From: DASXUG01 sp964620425
Lineage (GTDB): Bacteria; Pseudomonadota; Gammaproteobacteria; Burkholderiales; Methylophilaceae
DNA: 64,000 bases
Assembly: GCA_964620425.1 (NCBI GenBank)
Contig: CAZUGV010000001.1
Span: forward strand, 1-64,000
Direction: 5' to 3'
The position numbers and the translations under genes were made by a program. The number at the start of each line of letters is the position of its first letter. Positions within the stretch are counted from its first letter, which is position 1. A model generated the notes under the pieces. It saw nothing but the letters and a program-made list of their open reading frames with translations, was not told the DNA's origin and did no database searches. Below, piece by piece: positions 44,108 through 52,698 of this stretch.

Positions 44108-46051
44108 ATGTTTAAACCAGAAGCACACATCGTTTGGAAAGAAGGTCTGCCATTTTCGACGCAGTATGAGGATGTCTATTTTTCAAGCGATAGCGGCATT
44201 AAAGAAACCCAGTATGTGTTTATTCAACACAATCAACTTGAACAAAGATTCAAAAATTTACAGAAAAACCAATTTACCATTGCAGAAACAGGCTTTGGTA
44301 CAGGCTTAAATTTTCTATGTGCTTGGGCGTTGTGGGATAAAGTTGCGCCTAAACATGCACGCTTGAATTTTGTGAGCACGGAGCTATATCCCCTAACAAT
44401 CGCAGATTTAAGTATTGCGCTAAATCTTTGGCCTAGCCTTGCAATGTATGCACAAGCGCTAATCTCGCAATATCAAAATATAGTGTATGGCATGCATCAA
44501 CTTGATTTTGCAGAGGGCCGCGTGAGTTTAATATTGCTGATTGGCGATGTGACTGAAAGCCTACCTAACTTACATGCACAAGTAGATGCGTGGTTTTTGG
44601 ATGGATTTTCCCCTGCCAAAAACCCTGAAATGTGGCAACCAAGTTTATTTTCTGCCATGGCTAAAATCTCACATGCCGAAACGACTTTCGCTACGTTTAC
44701 CAGTGCAGGTGTTGTGCGTCGAGGCTTAGAAGGTGCTGGCTTTCAGGTACAAAAAGCAGCGGGTTTTGGCAAAAAACGTGAAATGTTGTTTGGTCATTTT
44801 TCAGCTGTGGATGAATCTTACGATGGAAATTCGCTTAATACAAAACGTTCCACAAACAAAACGGCAATTGTGATTGGTGGAGGCATATCAGGCGCCACGA
44901 GCAGTCATGCACTGGCAAGGCGTGGCTGGCAAGTCACTTTAATTGAGCGCCATCAGGCATTGGCGCAAGAGGCATCTGGCAACCCTGCTGGCGTACTTTA
45001 CCCTCGCCTAACCAATAGCCAAGACAAACTCAACCAATTTGCCTTAGCTGGTTATTTATACAGCTTGCGCATGTTAAATCAATTGGCATTAGCGCCAGAG
45101 CATTATCAAGCTTGCGGCGTGTTACAACTGGCATTTAACGCACGTGAACAAGCGCGCTGTGAAAACATTTTAGGGCAATACTTACCCAACAGTTTATTGA
45201 ATCAAGTGAATCAAGATGAAGCTAGCCATATTGCTGGGGTTGCGTTAAATTTTGGTGGGATATTTTTCCCATCGGCTGGCTGGGTAAATCCATCGGCATG
45301 GTGTCATTTACTCACAGCGCATGAAAACATAAGCGTTAAAACATCGACCGAAGCCCTGAGAATTATCCGTGCTGGTGAGGTTTGGCAAGTGTGGGATGCG
45401 CATCATTGCATTGCAGAAGCGGCTGTTGTCATTATCGCGTGTGCCAACGACAGCTTGCAATTTGAACAATCCAGCCATTGTACTTTGCAGGCGGTTCGTG
45501 GACAGGTTTCATTATTGCCATCCAACGCAGTCAGTGAGCAGTTGAAAGCCGTGGTGTGTGGCGAAGGCTATTTCACCCCAGCCCACCAACAAATGCATTG
45601 CTTGGGCGCTACTTTTGCAACCGATGACCACGCTTTAGATGTGCGTGAGGCAGACCATTTGCATAACCTCAACAACCTGCAAGTCACTTCCCCCACGCTT
45701 TATGATGCACTCAAGCATCAAAAGCTACAAGGTCGTGTGGCATTTAGAAGCACAACAAAAGATTATTTCCCCTTGCTAGGTCAATTGATTGATGTCAAAC
45801 AACTGCATGCCAAACCGCCGCGTTATAACGATAACCCCCAAACGCTACCATGGTTAGATGGTTTGTATGTAAATGCAGGGCATGGCTCTAAAGGCTTAAT
45901 TTCTGCGCCATTATGTGCAGAAGTATTAGCCAGTGTAATATGTAGGGAGCCATCGCCGATTTCCAAAGATTTAATGTCTGCGATGGAGCCTAATCGGTTT
46001 GCCTTGCGCGCACTTGGTTTAAAATTATTGGCATCGAAAGTCTATAGTTAA
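44108..46051 (+). CDS. mnmC: Bifunctional tRNA 5-methylaminomethyl-2-thiouridine biosynthesis protein MnmC
   Basis: 647 residues with two domains. Residues about 1-240 form the methyltransferase half (FGTGLNFLCAWALW, VDAWFLDGFSPAKNPEMW, TFTSAGVVRRGLEGAGF). From about 255 the FAD-dependent oxidoreductase half begins with AIVIGGGISGATSSHALARRG and contains QEASGNPAGVLYPRL and LDGLYVNAGHGSKGL. It converts the cmnm group to mnm at tRNA wobble U34 in two steps. Length and order are normal. Confidence 0.97.
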   Translation: MFKPEAHIVWKEGLPFSTQYEDVYFSSDSGIKETQYVFIQHNQLEQRFKNLQKNQFTIAETGFGTGLNFLCAWALWDKVAPKHARLNFVSTELYPLTIADLSIALNLWPSLAMYAQALISQYQNIVYGMHQLDFAEGRVSLILLIGDVTESLPNLHAQVDAWFLDGFSPAKNPEMWQPSLFSAMAKISHAETTFATFTSAGVVRRGLEGAGFQVQKAAGFGKKREMLFGHFSAVDESYDGNSLNTKRSTNKTAIVIGGGISGATSSHALARRGWQVTLIERHQALAQEASGNPAGVLYPRLTNSQDKLNQFALAGYLYSLRMLNQLALAPEHYQACGVLQLAFNAREQARCENILGQYLPNSLLNQVNQDEASHIAGVALNFGGIFFPSAGWVNPSAWCHLLTAHENISVKTSTEALRIIRAGEVWQVWDAHHCIAEAAVVIIACANDSLQFEQSSHCTLQAVRGQVSLLPSNAVSEQLKAVVCGEGYFTPAHQQMHCLGATFATDDHALDVREADHLHNLNNLQVTSPTLYDALKHQKLQGRVAFRSTTKDYFPLLGQLIDVKQLHAKPPRYNDNPQTLPWLDGLYVNAGHGSKGLISAPLCAEVLASVICREPSPISKDLMSAMEPNRFALRALGLKLLASKVYS

Positions 46052-46075
46052 AGTTTAATATCAAACAATAAGCTC

Positions 46076-47920
46076 ATGAGTTCACAACAATTATTGCTCG
46101 CAGTTGAGCACTATCAACGGCAGATAAAAAACGCTCCACGTGATTGGGATGCACATTTTAATTTAGGCGCTGTTTATCTTGAGCTCAATCGGTTTGAAGA
46201 GGCGGCTGGTTGCTTTCGCAAGGTATTTCACGCTAATCCTAAAAATCCTGACGTTAAAAATGCTCTGGGCTATGCGCTCCAATCTTTGGGTACAGAGTGC
46301 CAGCAAGCTGGGGGCTATTTGCAGGCAGAAGCCTGTTTTCAAGAGATTATTCCGTTAAGCCCGAATGATGCCATGCTTTATTACAACCTTGGCAACGCCC
46401 AACGCGAACTGGGAAAATCTCAACAGGCGCTGATGTGCTATCAACAAGCGGCTAGGTTAATGCCCAATGACGCTGATATTCACAACAATTTAGGCAATGT
46501 GTATCGTGAGCTAGGGCGTTTGGATGAAGCGATTAACAGCTATAAAACCGCCATCACACTCAACCCCAAGTTATTTCACGCACAAATACATTTGGTGCAT
46601 CAAAAACAACACGTTTGTGATTGGCGTGGTTTAGAGGAAGATGTTGCGCAAATTCGGGCTTGGGTCAGCACTGAACCAAGTGCGCAAATCTCGCCATTTG
46701 CATTTCTCGCAATGCCCAACACCTCATTATCTGAACAAAAAAAATGTGCAGATAATTGGTTAATTAACCGTTACAGCCATTTGATTAGTAATGATAATTT
46801 TAACTTTAAAAATCGCAATCATTCCAAAATTAGAGTAGGTTACCTTTCAGCTGATTTTAGGCTTCATCCTCTAGCGTCTTTGATTAGTGAGTTGATTGAG
46901 CTGCATGATAACAGTCAATTTGAGACCTATGCTTTTTCATATGGGGTTGATGATAAATCACCCGAGCGTAAACGCTTAGAACGCGCATTTGACCATTTTG
47001 TAGATATTCGACCACTCAGTTTACATGAATCCGCACAACGCATTTATGCGGATGAAATCGACATATTGGTTGATTTAACAGGCTTTACGCAAACTAGCCG
47101 CACTGGCATTGTTGCACTTAAACCAGCACCAATTTCTGTCAGTTGGCTTGGTTTTCCGGGTACTATGGGTCGCATTTCTGTTAAGCCCTTATTTGATTAT
47201 TTATTATCAGATACCACCATCACACCACCAGAACACGAAGAACATTACGCGGAAAAACTGGCTTTTTTACCCCATAGCTATCAGCCGAATGATCGCAAAC
47301 GCCCGATTGGCAAAGCGACCAATCGCACAGAATATGACTTACCTGATGATGCTTTTGTATTTTGTTGTTTTAACCAAACCTACAAAATTTTGCCCAATAT
47401 GTTTGATATTTGGATGCGGCTATTAGCCAAGGTACCGCACAGTGTTTTATGGCTATTGGACTGCAACCCCCTTGCCAAACAAAACTTAAATCGCGAAGCC
47501 GAGGCCAGAAACATTGATAGCGAACGTTTAATATTTGCGCCACGCACCAATATGGCAGATCACCTAGCGCGCCACGCATTAGCCGATTTATTTTTAGACA
47601 CCCTGCCCTACAATGCCCACACCACAACAAGCGATGCTTTATGGATGGGCTTGCCCGTATTAACGTGCCAAGGCGAAACATTTGCAGGGCGAGTAGCCGC
47701 GAGTTTATTAAATGCCGCTCATTTACCCGAGTTGATTACAACCACGATGGATGAATATGAAGCGCAAGCCTTACATTTAGCCACTCACCCACAAGCGCTA
47801 AACATAATCAAAGACAAACTCGCGCAAACCAAAGACACCATACCACTGTTTGATACCGCACTCTTTGCACGTAATCTTGAAGCAATATACCAAGAAATGT
47901 GGCGCAATTACCTGTCCTAA
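46076..47920 (+). CDS. TPR-containing O-GlcNAc-transferase-like glycosyltransferase (GT41)
   Basis: 614 residues. At least four TPR units cover about 5-175 (AHFNLGAVYLELNRFEEAAGCFRK, LYYNLGNAQRELGKSQQALMCYQ, IHNNLGNVYRELGRLDEAINSYK). The GT41 catalytic part runs from about 255: YLSADFRLHPL, DLTGFTQTSR, WLGFPGTMG, FNQTYKILPNMFDIW, PYNAHTTTSDALWMGLPVLT. No signal peptide is visible, so it should act in the cytoplasm on protein side chains. The targets are unknown; flagellin and adhesins are known targets of relatives, but none is nearby. Confidence 0.9.
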   Translation: MSSQQLLLAVEHYQRQIKNAPRDWDAHFNLGAVYLELNRFEEAAGCFRKVFHANPKNPDVKNALGYALQSLGTECQQAGGYLQAEACFQEIIPLSPNDAMLYYNLGNAQRELGKSQQALMCYQQAARLMPNDADIHNNLGNVYRELGRLDEAINSYKTAITLNPKLFHAQIHLVHQKQHVCDWRGLEEDVAQIRAWVSTEPSAQISPFAFLAMPNTSLSEQKKCADNWLINRYSHLISNDNFNFKNRNHSKIRVGYLSADFRLHPLASLISELIELHDNSQFETYAFSYGVDDKSPERKRLERAFDHFVDIRPLSLHESAQRIYADEIDILVDLTGFTQTSRTGIVALKPAPISVSWLGFPGTMGRISVKPLFDYLLSDTTITPPEHEEHYAEKLAFLPHSYQPNDRKRPIGKATNRTEYDLPDDAFVFCCFNQTYKILPNMFDIWMRLLAKVPHSVLWLLDCNPLAKQNLNREAEARNIDSERLIFAPRTNMADHLARHALADLFLDTLPYNAHTTTSDALWMGLPVLTCQGETFAGRVAASLLNAAHLPELITTTMDEYEAQALHLATHPQALNIIKDKLAQTKDTIPLFDTALFARNLEAIYQEMWRNYLS

Positions 47921-47976
47921 AATCCACTGTGCAGATCTTAAGTAATTGCAATAGGTAACTAAGTACACAAAAGTAA

Positions 47977-48303
47977 CTAGATCAGGCCCATCCAAAGCAC
48001 AATTGCGCGGTTAACTTGCACCAACACAGCATCATCCACCCAACCTATCAATGGACCAATTTTTTCACGCTTAACCGTCATGGGTTTATCCACTTGAATT
48101 TGGCAAGGCTTACTCAACCCATTTGTATCACTCGGCAGTAAGTTCACCCTAAACAATGGTGCGTCAATCAAATCACTAGAGATTAACAACACAGTGACAG
48201 AAGGGTGCGTTTCATTAAAAGCATTAGATTGAATAATTAAAGCTGGGCGAGGCTTACCGAAATCACCCTGCACTGCAATCGTGACAATTTGACCACGCCT
48301 CAT
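47977..48303 (-). CDS. MazF/PemK-type endoribonuclease toxin
   Basis: 108 residues: RRGQIVTIAVQGDFGKPRPALIIQSN at the N-terminus, then VTVLLISSDL and CQIQVDKPMTVKREKIGPLIGWVDD, the PemK/MazF fold with the conserved Arg-Pro and late Lys/Glu. The family cleaves mRNA at short sequences. The ATG overlaps the antitoxin stop by 4 bp, the normal antitoxin-first order. Confidence 0.9.
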   Translation of the reverse strand: MRRGQIVTIAVQGDFGKPRPALIIQSNAFNETHPSVTVLLISSDLIDAPLFRVNLLPSDTNGLSKPCQIQVDKPMTVKREKIGPLIGWVDDAVLVQVNRAIVLWMGLI

Positions 48304-48521
48304 GCAACCCAGCCATCAATATCAGACAACACATCATCCAAAAAAGTAGCTAACTCATTATCATTAGATTCGGCAGCCAAAGCCAATAAAGACTGTCGCT
48401 TACACTCACTTGCAAAACCTTCAGCTTTTGTATCAGGCACCCATATTTGTATAGGCCTCATGCCAGAAGCTCTTAATGAATTTCGATGCTTTTGTACTCT
48501 TTCCGATGTGGATGTTGCCAT
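48300..48521 (-). CDS. MazE-like antitoxin (DUF3018 type)
   Basis: 73 residues from the ATG at 48521, with AGGAG 7 bp upstream. SERVQKHRNSLRASGMRPIQIWVPDTKAEGF is the DUF3018 antitoxin signature (DNA-binding N-terminus), and the acidic C-terminus (NDNELATFLDDVLSDIDGWVA) should bind the toxin. The pair is a type II module, probably autoregulated from the AT-rich region upstream. Confidence 0.88.
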   Translation of the reverse strand: MATSTSERVQKHRNSLRASGMRPIQIWVPDTKAEGFASECKRQSLLALAAESNDNELATFLDDVLSDIDGWVA

Positions 48522-48835
48522 GACCAATCTCCTGAAATTTATGTTACATGAAACAATATTAACACCGCCAATTGTTACATGCAACTGATTAAAAGCCAAT
48601 GATTTAAAACCCGCTAAATCAGATAAAATATGAACGTAATCAAGGTGAAGCTGTTTGAATTAGCTCCGTCAGAAAAGCAACTTTCTATGAATGCCAAGTA
48701 CCTAAATAAAAGGAAAGATATTTAAATAGCCCCAAACAAAAAAGCGGAGGCAATCGCCCCCGCTTTTAATTTGCCATTTAATCGGTTACAACCAACCGCT
48801 GTATTGCGATTAAACCGTTAAATGACACCAAACCA
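48522..48835. other. Gap between the MazEF-like operon and PEP-CTERM gene 2
   Basis: 314 bp. The left part is the antitoxin promoter region. A 31-codon frame (48630-48725) is open but has no ribosome binding site or recognisable product. The right part carries the PEP-CTERM 2 terminator. Nothing else is evident. Confidence 0.5.
48738..48768 (-). terminator. Rho-independent terminator of PEP-CTERM gene 2
   Basis: On the minus strand GCGGGGGC-GATT-GCCTCCGC followed by TTTTTTG. The stem matches that of the PEP-CTERM gene 1 terminator with small changes. It sits 68-98 bp after the stop codon. Confidence 0.85.
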
Positions 48836-49630
48836 TTAAACCGATTGTTGTTGGCGGCGGCGTAGTGTTGCACCAATCACGCCTAAACCAAACAACAGCA
48901 TCGCCACGCTCTCAGGCTCAGGCACCGCCGCGATTTGTCCAGGACTCACTGCCCATGCATAAAATTGGAATGACTTATACATGGTTCCAATGCCACCAGT
49001 GTCGGTAGCGAAGCGATATACCTCAGTATAGTCCGACGCGTACTCCGTACCAATCCAATAAACAAACCGTTCGTTATCAAAAGTGGTGGTATCAAAAGTG
49101 GAGATGTTGGCGATAATGCCACCAGCGGTGCCGCCCAGTTCTCCGTAAAACAGTTCTAGCAGTTCATCCCCTTTAGCGGTGCCGTTGGTGGTGTTATTGA
49201 AGACATCATCGTAGCCATAGCTGGCGGTGGGCAAATACCAACTGGTGCTACCCGCATAGCTGATGTGGTTGAGGTAATTGACAAAGGCGAGGGCACCCCA
49301 CCAAGTGGCGCGCCCATTGCTGGTGTTAAAGTCATCGGAATCGTCACCTCCTAAAGCACCATCGCTAATGGTTTGCAGACCATACCAAGAATCATTGTAG
49401 GTGGGGGTAACAGCAGCAATTTTGCTAATCAGGGTGTTGTCTGCGTCGTACATGGTCTTGAAGAGGTTGGCGTCTTTAGTCCAAGTAACATCACTGACGG
49501 TGCTATAGACTAAATCTGCACCATTGCTGGTGTAACTGATGAGAGCGGCTTGTGCGTTGAGGCTAAACGTTCCCAGCGCCAGTGAAACTGCAATTAACGT
49601 GGATTTAATTGCGTGGTGGGGTATAAACAT
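48836..49630 (-). CDS. PEP-CTERM sorting domain protein 2 (DUF1566-like)
   Basis: 264 residues. Signal peptide about 1-28 (ending LNAQA). The body contains DVTWTKDANLFKTM, WGALAFVNYLNHISYAGSTSWYLPTA and YWIGTEYASD, the pattern of DUF1566/Lcl-like C-type-lectin-related domains. The sorting signal is VPEPESVAMLLFGLGVIGATLRRRQQQ. It is exported and probably handled by an exosortase encoded elsewhere. It has its own upstream palindrome and a terminator like that of PEP-CTERM 1. Confidence 0.93.
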   Translation of the reverse strand: MFIPHHAIKSTLIAVSLALGTFSLNAQAALISYTSNGADLVYSTVSDVTWTKDANLFKTMYDADNTLISKIAAVTPTYNDSWYGLQTISDGALGGDDSDDFNTSNGRATWWGALAFVNYLNHISYAGSTSWYLPTASYGYDDVFNNTTNGTAKGDELLELFYGELGGTAGGIIANISTFDTTTFDNERFVYWIGTEYASDYTEVYRFATDTGGIGTMYKSFQFYAWAVSPGQIAAVPEPESVAMLLFGLGVIGATLRRRQQQSV

Positions 49631-49782
49631 ACAAACAGCCTTTCGAAAAAATAAATCAGCGAACAGGTTAAATTAAGTACAACCAGACAAACTACAAAAA
49701 GCAAGCTTTAAATTTTGGCTTTTTAATTTTGGAAGTATCCAAAAAAACCCAAAGTCGATGTTATAAGGAAAATTAGCGTTGC

Positions 49783-49802
49783 GCAATAGTCCGAAAGGAC
49801 TA
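49783..49802 (-). promoter_or_regulatory. PEP-CTERM upstream palindrome, copy 2
   Basis: On the minus strand TTAGTCC-TTTC-GGACTATTGC. The orientation toward the gene matches the other copies. 152 bp separate it from the ATG at 49630, against 153 bp for copy 1. Confidence 0.65.
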
Positions 49803-49878
49803 ATCAATGTTACGTTTTTGTTAAAGTCTGATGGCAAAGCTCTTAGGGTTGGTAATATGTAGATACCGTTATTGCCTC

Positions 49879-49944
49879 ATTCCCGCGAAGGCGGGAATCT
49901 AGGCGAATTAACTTCTTAAACTGGATTCCCGCCTTCGCGGGAAT
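49879..49944. repeat. dRS3-like inverted pair of 20-bp repeats
   Basis: ATTCCCGCGAAGGCGGGAAT (49879-49898) and its reverse complement (49925-49944) flank 26 bp. Each unit is itself a near palindrome of the ATTCCC-N8-GGGAAT type known as dRS3 in Neisseria and common in other proteobacteria. It is the only copy in this window. Confidence 0.85.
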
Positions 49945-50133
49945 GACGAGGGAGTTTTTGTAGTGTCAGATACGCTCAGGTAGAAACCTGCTAACGCTAC
50001 TAATATTTGCTGAACTCTCAAGCGAGTGCGATAACCCAAGAAATATGGCGGATTTACCTGTCTAATCTACCGTAGCAATCAATCGCCCTGTGATAAAGTT
50101 AATCTGGAAAATCAGACCAATCTAGGAAACCGC

Positions 50134-51228
50134 ATGGCAGCAATTGATATCACCCCAATCTTTAAATTCATGGTCGAAAAAAACGGTTCTGACTTGTTTT
50201 TTAGCACAGGCGCGCCAATCAATATAGAGATTGAAGGCAAAACAGCGCCTGTCAATTCGCAAATCATGCAACCGAATATGGTGAAAGAAATTGCTTACTC
50301 CTTAATGAATGAAGCTCAGGTTAAAGAGTTTGAGGCTACGCTAGAAATGAACTTTGCTTACGAACAACAAGATGTTGGGCGCTTTCGGGTGAATGTTTTT
50401 AAACAACGTAGTGAAGTGGCGATGGTGATTCGTCATGTTAAGAGCAAGATTCCTTCAATTGAGGCCCTAGGTTTGCCTGCCGTGATGAAAGATTTAATTT
50501 TGCGTCAACGGGGCTTGATTTTACTGGTGGGTTCAACGGGCTCAGGTAAATCAACCAGCTTGGCTGCGATGGTGAATTATCGCAATGAAACCACAAGCGG
50601 GCACATTTTGATGATAGAAGACCCGATTGAGTTTGTGCATGAGCATAAAAAATCCATTGTTGACCAGCGCGAAGTGGGCATTGATACGCTCACCCTGCAA
50701 AATGGTTTAAAAAATGCCATGCGCCAATCACCCGATGTGCTGATGATAGGCGAGATTCGTGATATGGATGGCATGAAAAACGCGATTGAGTATTCTGAAA
50801 CGGGGCATTTGTGTTTAGCCACTTTGCACGCCAATAATGCGAATCAGGCGATTGAGCGCATTTTGTCTTTCTTTCCGACTGAGGCGAAAACAGGCGTATT
50901 GCTTTCACTTTCGCTCAACTTGGCGGCGATTATTTCTCAGCGTTTGGTGCCGGGGTTAAAATCAAAACGTATCGCTGCGGTGGAAACCTTAATCAACACG
51001 CCTTATGTGGCTGATTTAATTAAAAAGTCAAAGTTTGACGACATCAAACAAGCGATGGCGGATAACCATGATTTAGGCATGTCTACATTCGATCAATCTT
51101 TATTTGATTTATACATGCAAGGTTTGATTAGCGAAGAGTTGGCGCTGAATAATGCGGATTCAAGAAACGATTTATCACTGAAAATGCGCTTTGAGGCAGA
51201 GGGTGAAAAAAGCAGACTGATGCTTTAA
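50134..51228 (+). CDS. pilU: Type IV pilus retraction ATPase PilU
   Basis: 364 residues of the PilT/PilU family. FMVEKNGSDLFFSTGAP at the N-terminus is PilU-like. Walker A is GSTGSGKST (about 132-140), Asp box EDPIEFVHEHKKS, Walker B VLMIGEIRDMD, and His box TLHANNANQ. The C-terminus (MRFEAEGEKSRLML) is also PilU-like. It supports pilus retraction together with PilT. pilT is not adjacent on either side, although the two genes are commonly paired. Confidence 0.92.
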   Translation: MAAIDITPIFKFMVEKNGSDLFFSTGAPINIEIEGKTAPVNSQIMQPNMVKEIAYSLMNEAQVKEFEATLEMNFAYEQQDVGRFRVNVFKQRSEVAMVIRHVKSKIPSIEALGLPAVMKDLILRQRGLILLVGSTGSGKSTSLAAMVNYRNETTSGHILMIEDPIEFVHEHKKSIVDQREVGIDTLTLQNGLKNAMRQSPDVLMIGEIRDMDGMKNAIEYSETGHLCLATLHANNANQAIERILSFFPTEAKTGVLLSLSLNLAAIISQRLVPGLKSKRIAAVETLINTPYVADLIKKSKFDDIKQAMADNHDLGMSTFDQSLFDLYMQGLISEELALNNADSRNDLSLKMRFEAEGEKSRLML

Positions 51229-51238
51229 ATCAGTCTGC
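51205..51238 (-). terminator. Terminator for the DUF1348 gene, inside the 3' end of pilU
   Basis: GCAGACTGAT-GCTTTAA-ATCAGTCTGC (51212-51238) is a perfect 10-bp stem spanning the pilU stop codon. On the minus strand it is followed by TTTTTT (from AAAAAA at 51206-51211), so it is a standard terminator for the gene ending at 51249. On the plus strand it lacks a T-tract. Confidence 0.75.
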
Positions 51239-51248
51239 GTGTAATATT

Positions 51249-51728
51249 TTATAAACCAAGCTCGCTCAAACTAGGGTGATCATCTGGGCGACGCCCTTGT
51301 GGCCAATGAAATTTACGCTCTGATTCTTTTATGGGCAAATCGTTAATGCTGGCGTAGCGTTTTTTCATTAAGCCGTGCTCATCAAACTCCCAATTTTCAT
51401 TACCGTATGAGCGAAACCAAGCACCTGTGTCATCATGCCACTCATACGCAAAGCGTACCGCAATGCGATTGCCTTCAAACGCCCAGAGCTCTTTAATCAG
51501 CCGATATTCATGCTCACGCGCCCATTTTCGGGTGAGAAACGCTTCAATCTCAGCGCGCCCATTTGGAAATTCAGCACGGTTACGCCATTGGCTATCCACC
51601 GTGTATGCAAGCGCCACTTTTTGTGGGTTGCGATTATTCCAGCCATCTTCCGCCATACGCACTTTTTGCATCGCGGTTTCACGCGTAAATGGTGGGAAAG
51701 GTGGTCTAGATTCGATTTCAGTGTTCAT
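51249..51728 (-). CDS. DUF1348 family protein (NTF2-like fold)
   Basis: 159 residues. The N-terminal PPFPPFTRETAMQKVRMAEDGWN and central SQWRNRAEFPNGRAEIEAFLTRKW are typical of DUF1348, an NTF2/SnoaL-like cone fold. YEWHDDTGAWFRSYGNENWEFDEHGLM and RKFHWPQGRRPDDHPSLSELGL close the protein. Members are small soluble proteins of unknown function. It is 43 bp downstream of an EamA transporter gene, both on the minus strand. Confidence 0.88.
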   Translation of the reverse strand: MNTEIESRPPFPPFTRETAMQKVRMAEDGWNNRNPQKVALAYTVDSQWRNRAEFPNGRAEIEAFLTRKWAREHEYRLIKELWAFEGNRIAVRFAYEWHDDTGAWFRSYGNENWEFDEHGLMKKRYASINDLPIKESERKFHWPQGRRPDDHPSLSELGL

Positions 51729-51771
51729 AATATTTCTCCCAAATTTATGTTTGTAGCTACTTAGCGTTTTT

Positions 51772-52674
51772 TCACTTTGCTTCCTTTACTTGGTCACCCG
51801 ACCAAGCGGCATATAAAGCGGCAATCACAATTAACAAGCCCCCTACCCACTCATGCGGCTCCATCACCTCATTGGCTAAATAATAAGAAGCAACCGCCGC
51901 AACAACTAACTCAAACAAAAATATCACAGATGCGCGTGTCGCGGTGATTCTTGTCACGCCATATTGTACCGTTATCGTAGCGACAATCAGTATTGCGGCG
52001 ACCATCAATATTAACGACCAAGTGGTTAGGTTTAAAGTGCTCGGTGCTGGCATGGTGGTTTGTTGCGTAGGCATCAGCAGCATTGCTACAACCAATGCGC
52101 CAAGCCAAACAGCCATAGATTTAGTCGCCAAACTCAATTGGCTGGATTTACGAGAGATGACATTGGTAAAAGCAAAAGCCAGACCCGCAGAAAATGCTAG
52201 CCATTCCGCCTGATTCTGCGGCACGGGCAACCAATTACCTTTGCCATCAAACACGTTGGTGAGCATGATAAATGCGCCTAATAATGAAATGGAAATGGTG
52301 AGAATGCCATTTAACTGTATGCGCTCTTTTAGCCAGAAATGCGCCAAAATCAAGGTCCACAATGGGGAAAGGTAAAATAACAACATCACGCGCATCACTT
52401 CACCATCAATCACAGCCAGCACGTAACTTAAATTTGTCCAGCCAGCGGAAATTGCAAGCAGTAATACTATTTTGGGTTGATTAAACACGCCCCGCCAATG
52501 GCGTATAAAGAGGATTGCGCCCACCGCCACGGCAACCACGTATGTGTAAAAGCTCGAAGCCACGCCGAAAATACCTGCTTCTTGCAAAAGTCGATACGGG
52601 TACCAAATGACACCCCAACACACCGCGCCAAATAGCAAACCCAAAATGGCGAGATAATTTTTTGATGAAGGCAT
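51772..52674 (-). CDS. EamA/DMT family transporter
   Basis: 300 residues with ten hydrophobic helices arranged as two EamA repeats of five. WGVIWYPYRLLQEAG, LFYLSPLWTLILAHFWLKERIQ (first repeat end) and ASVIFLFELVVAAVASYYLANEVMEPHEWVGGLLIV (second) are the usual signatures. The family exports amino acids, nucleotides or related small solutes; the substrate is unknown. It is divergent from dapC with 24 bp between the starts. Confidence 0.9.
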   Translation of the reverse strand: MPSSKNYLAILGLLFGAVCWGVIWYPYRLLQEAGIFGVASSFYTYVVAVAVGAILFIRHWRGVFNQPKIVLLLAISAGWTNLSYVLAVIDGEVMRVMLLFYLSPLWTLILAHFWLKERIQLNGILTISISLLGAFIMLTNVFDGKGNWLPVPQNQAEWLAFSAGLAFAFTNVISRKSSQLSLATKSMAVWLGALVVAMLLMPTQQTTMPAPSTLNLTTWSLILMVAAILIVATITVQYGVTRITATRASVIFLFELVVAAVASYYLANEVMEPHEWVGGLLIVIAALYAAWSGDQVKEAK

Positions 52675-52698
52675 GCTACTCCAATTATAATGTAGGTT

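Larger units (their letters stand above)
49631..50133. other. 503-bp gap: PEP-CTERM 2 promoter region, dRS3-like repeat, pilU promoter region
   Basis: From left to right it holds the AT-rich leader of PEP-CTERM 2, the palindrome at 49783-49802, the inverted pair of 20-bp elements at 49879-49944, and about 190 bp before pilU with no clear promoter. I see no gene. Confidence 0.6.

Noticed and set aside
48630..48725. A 31-codon plus-strand frame (starts MNVIKVKLFEL)
   Set aside because: No Shine-Dalgarno sequence and no recognisable family; it lies just before a terminator of the opposite gene. A remnant cannot be excluded.
49861..49960. An insertion sequence or transposon end around the 20-bp inverted repeats
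   Set aside because: No transposase frame is present and the repeats have the dRS3 form, which is not a mobile element by itself.
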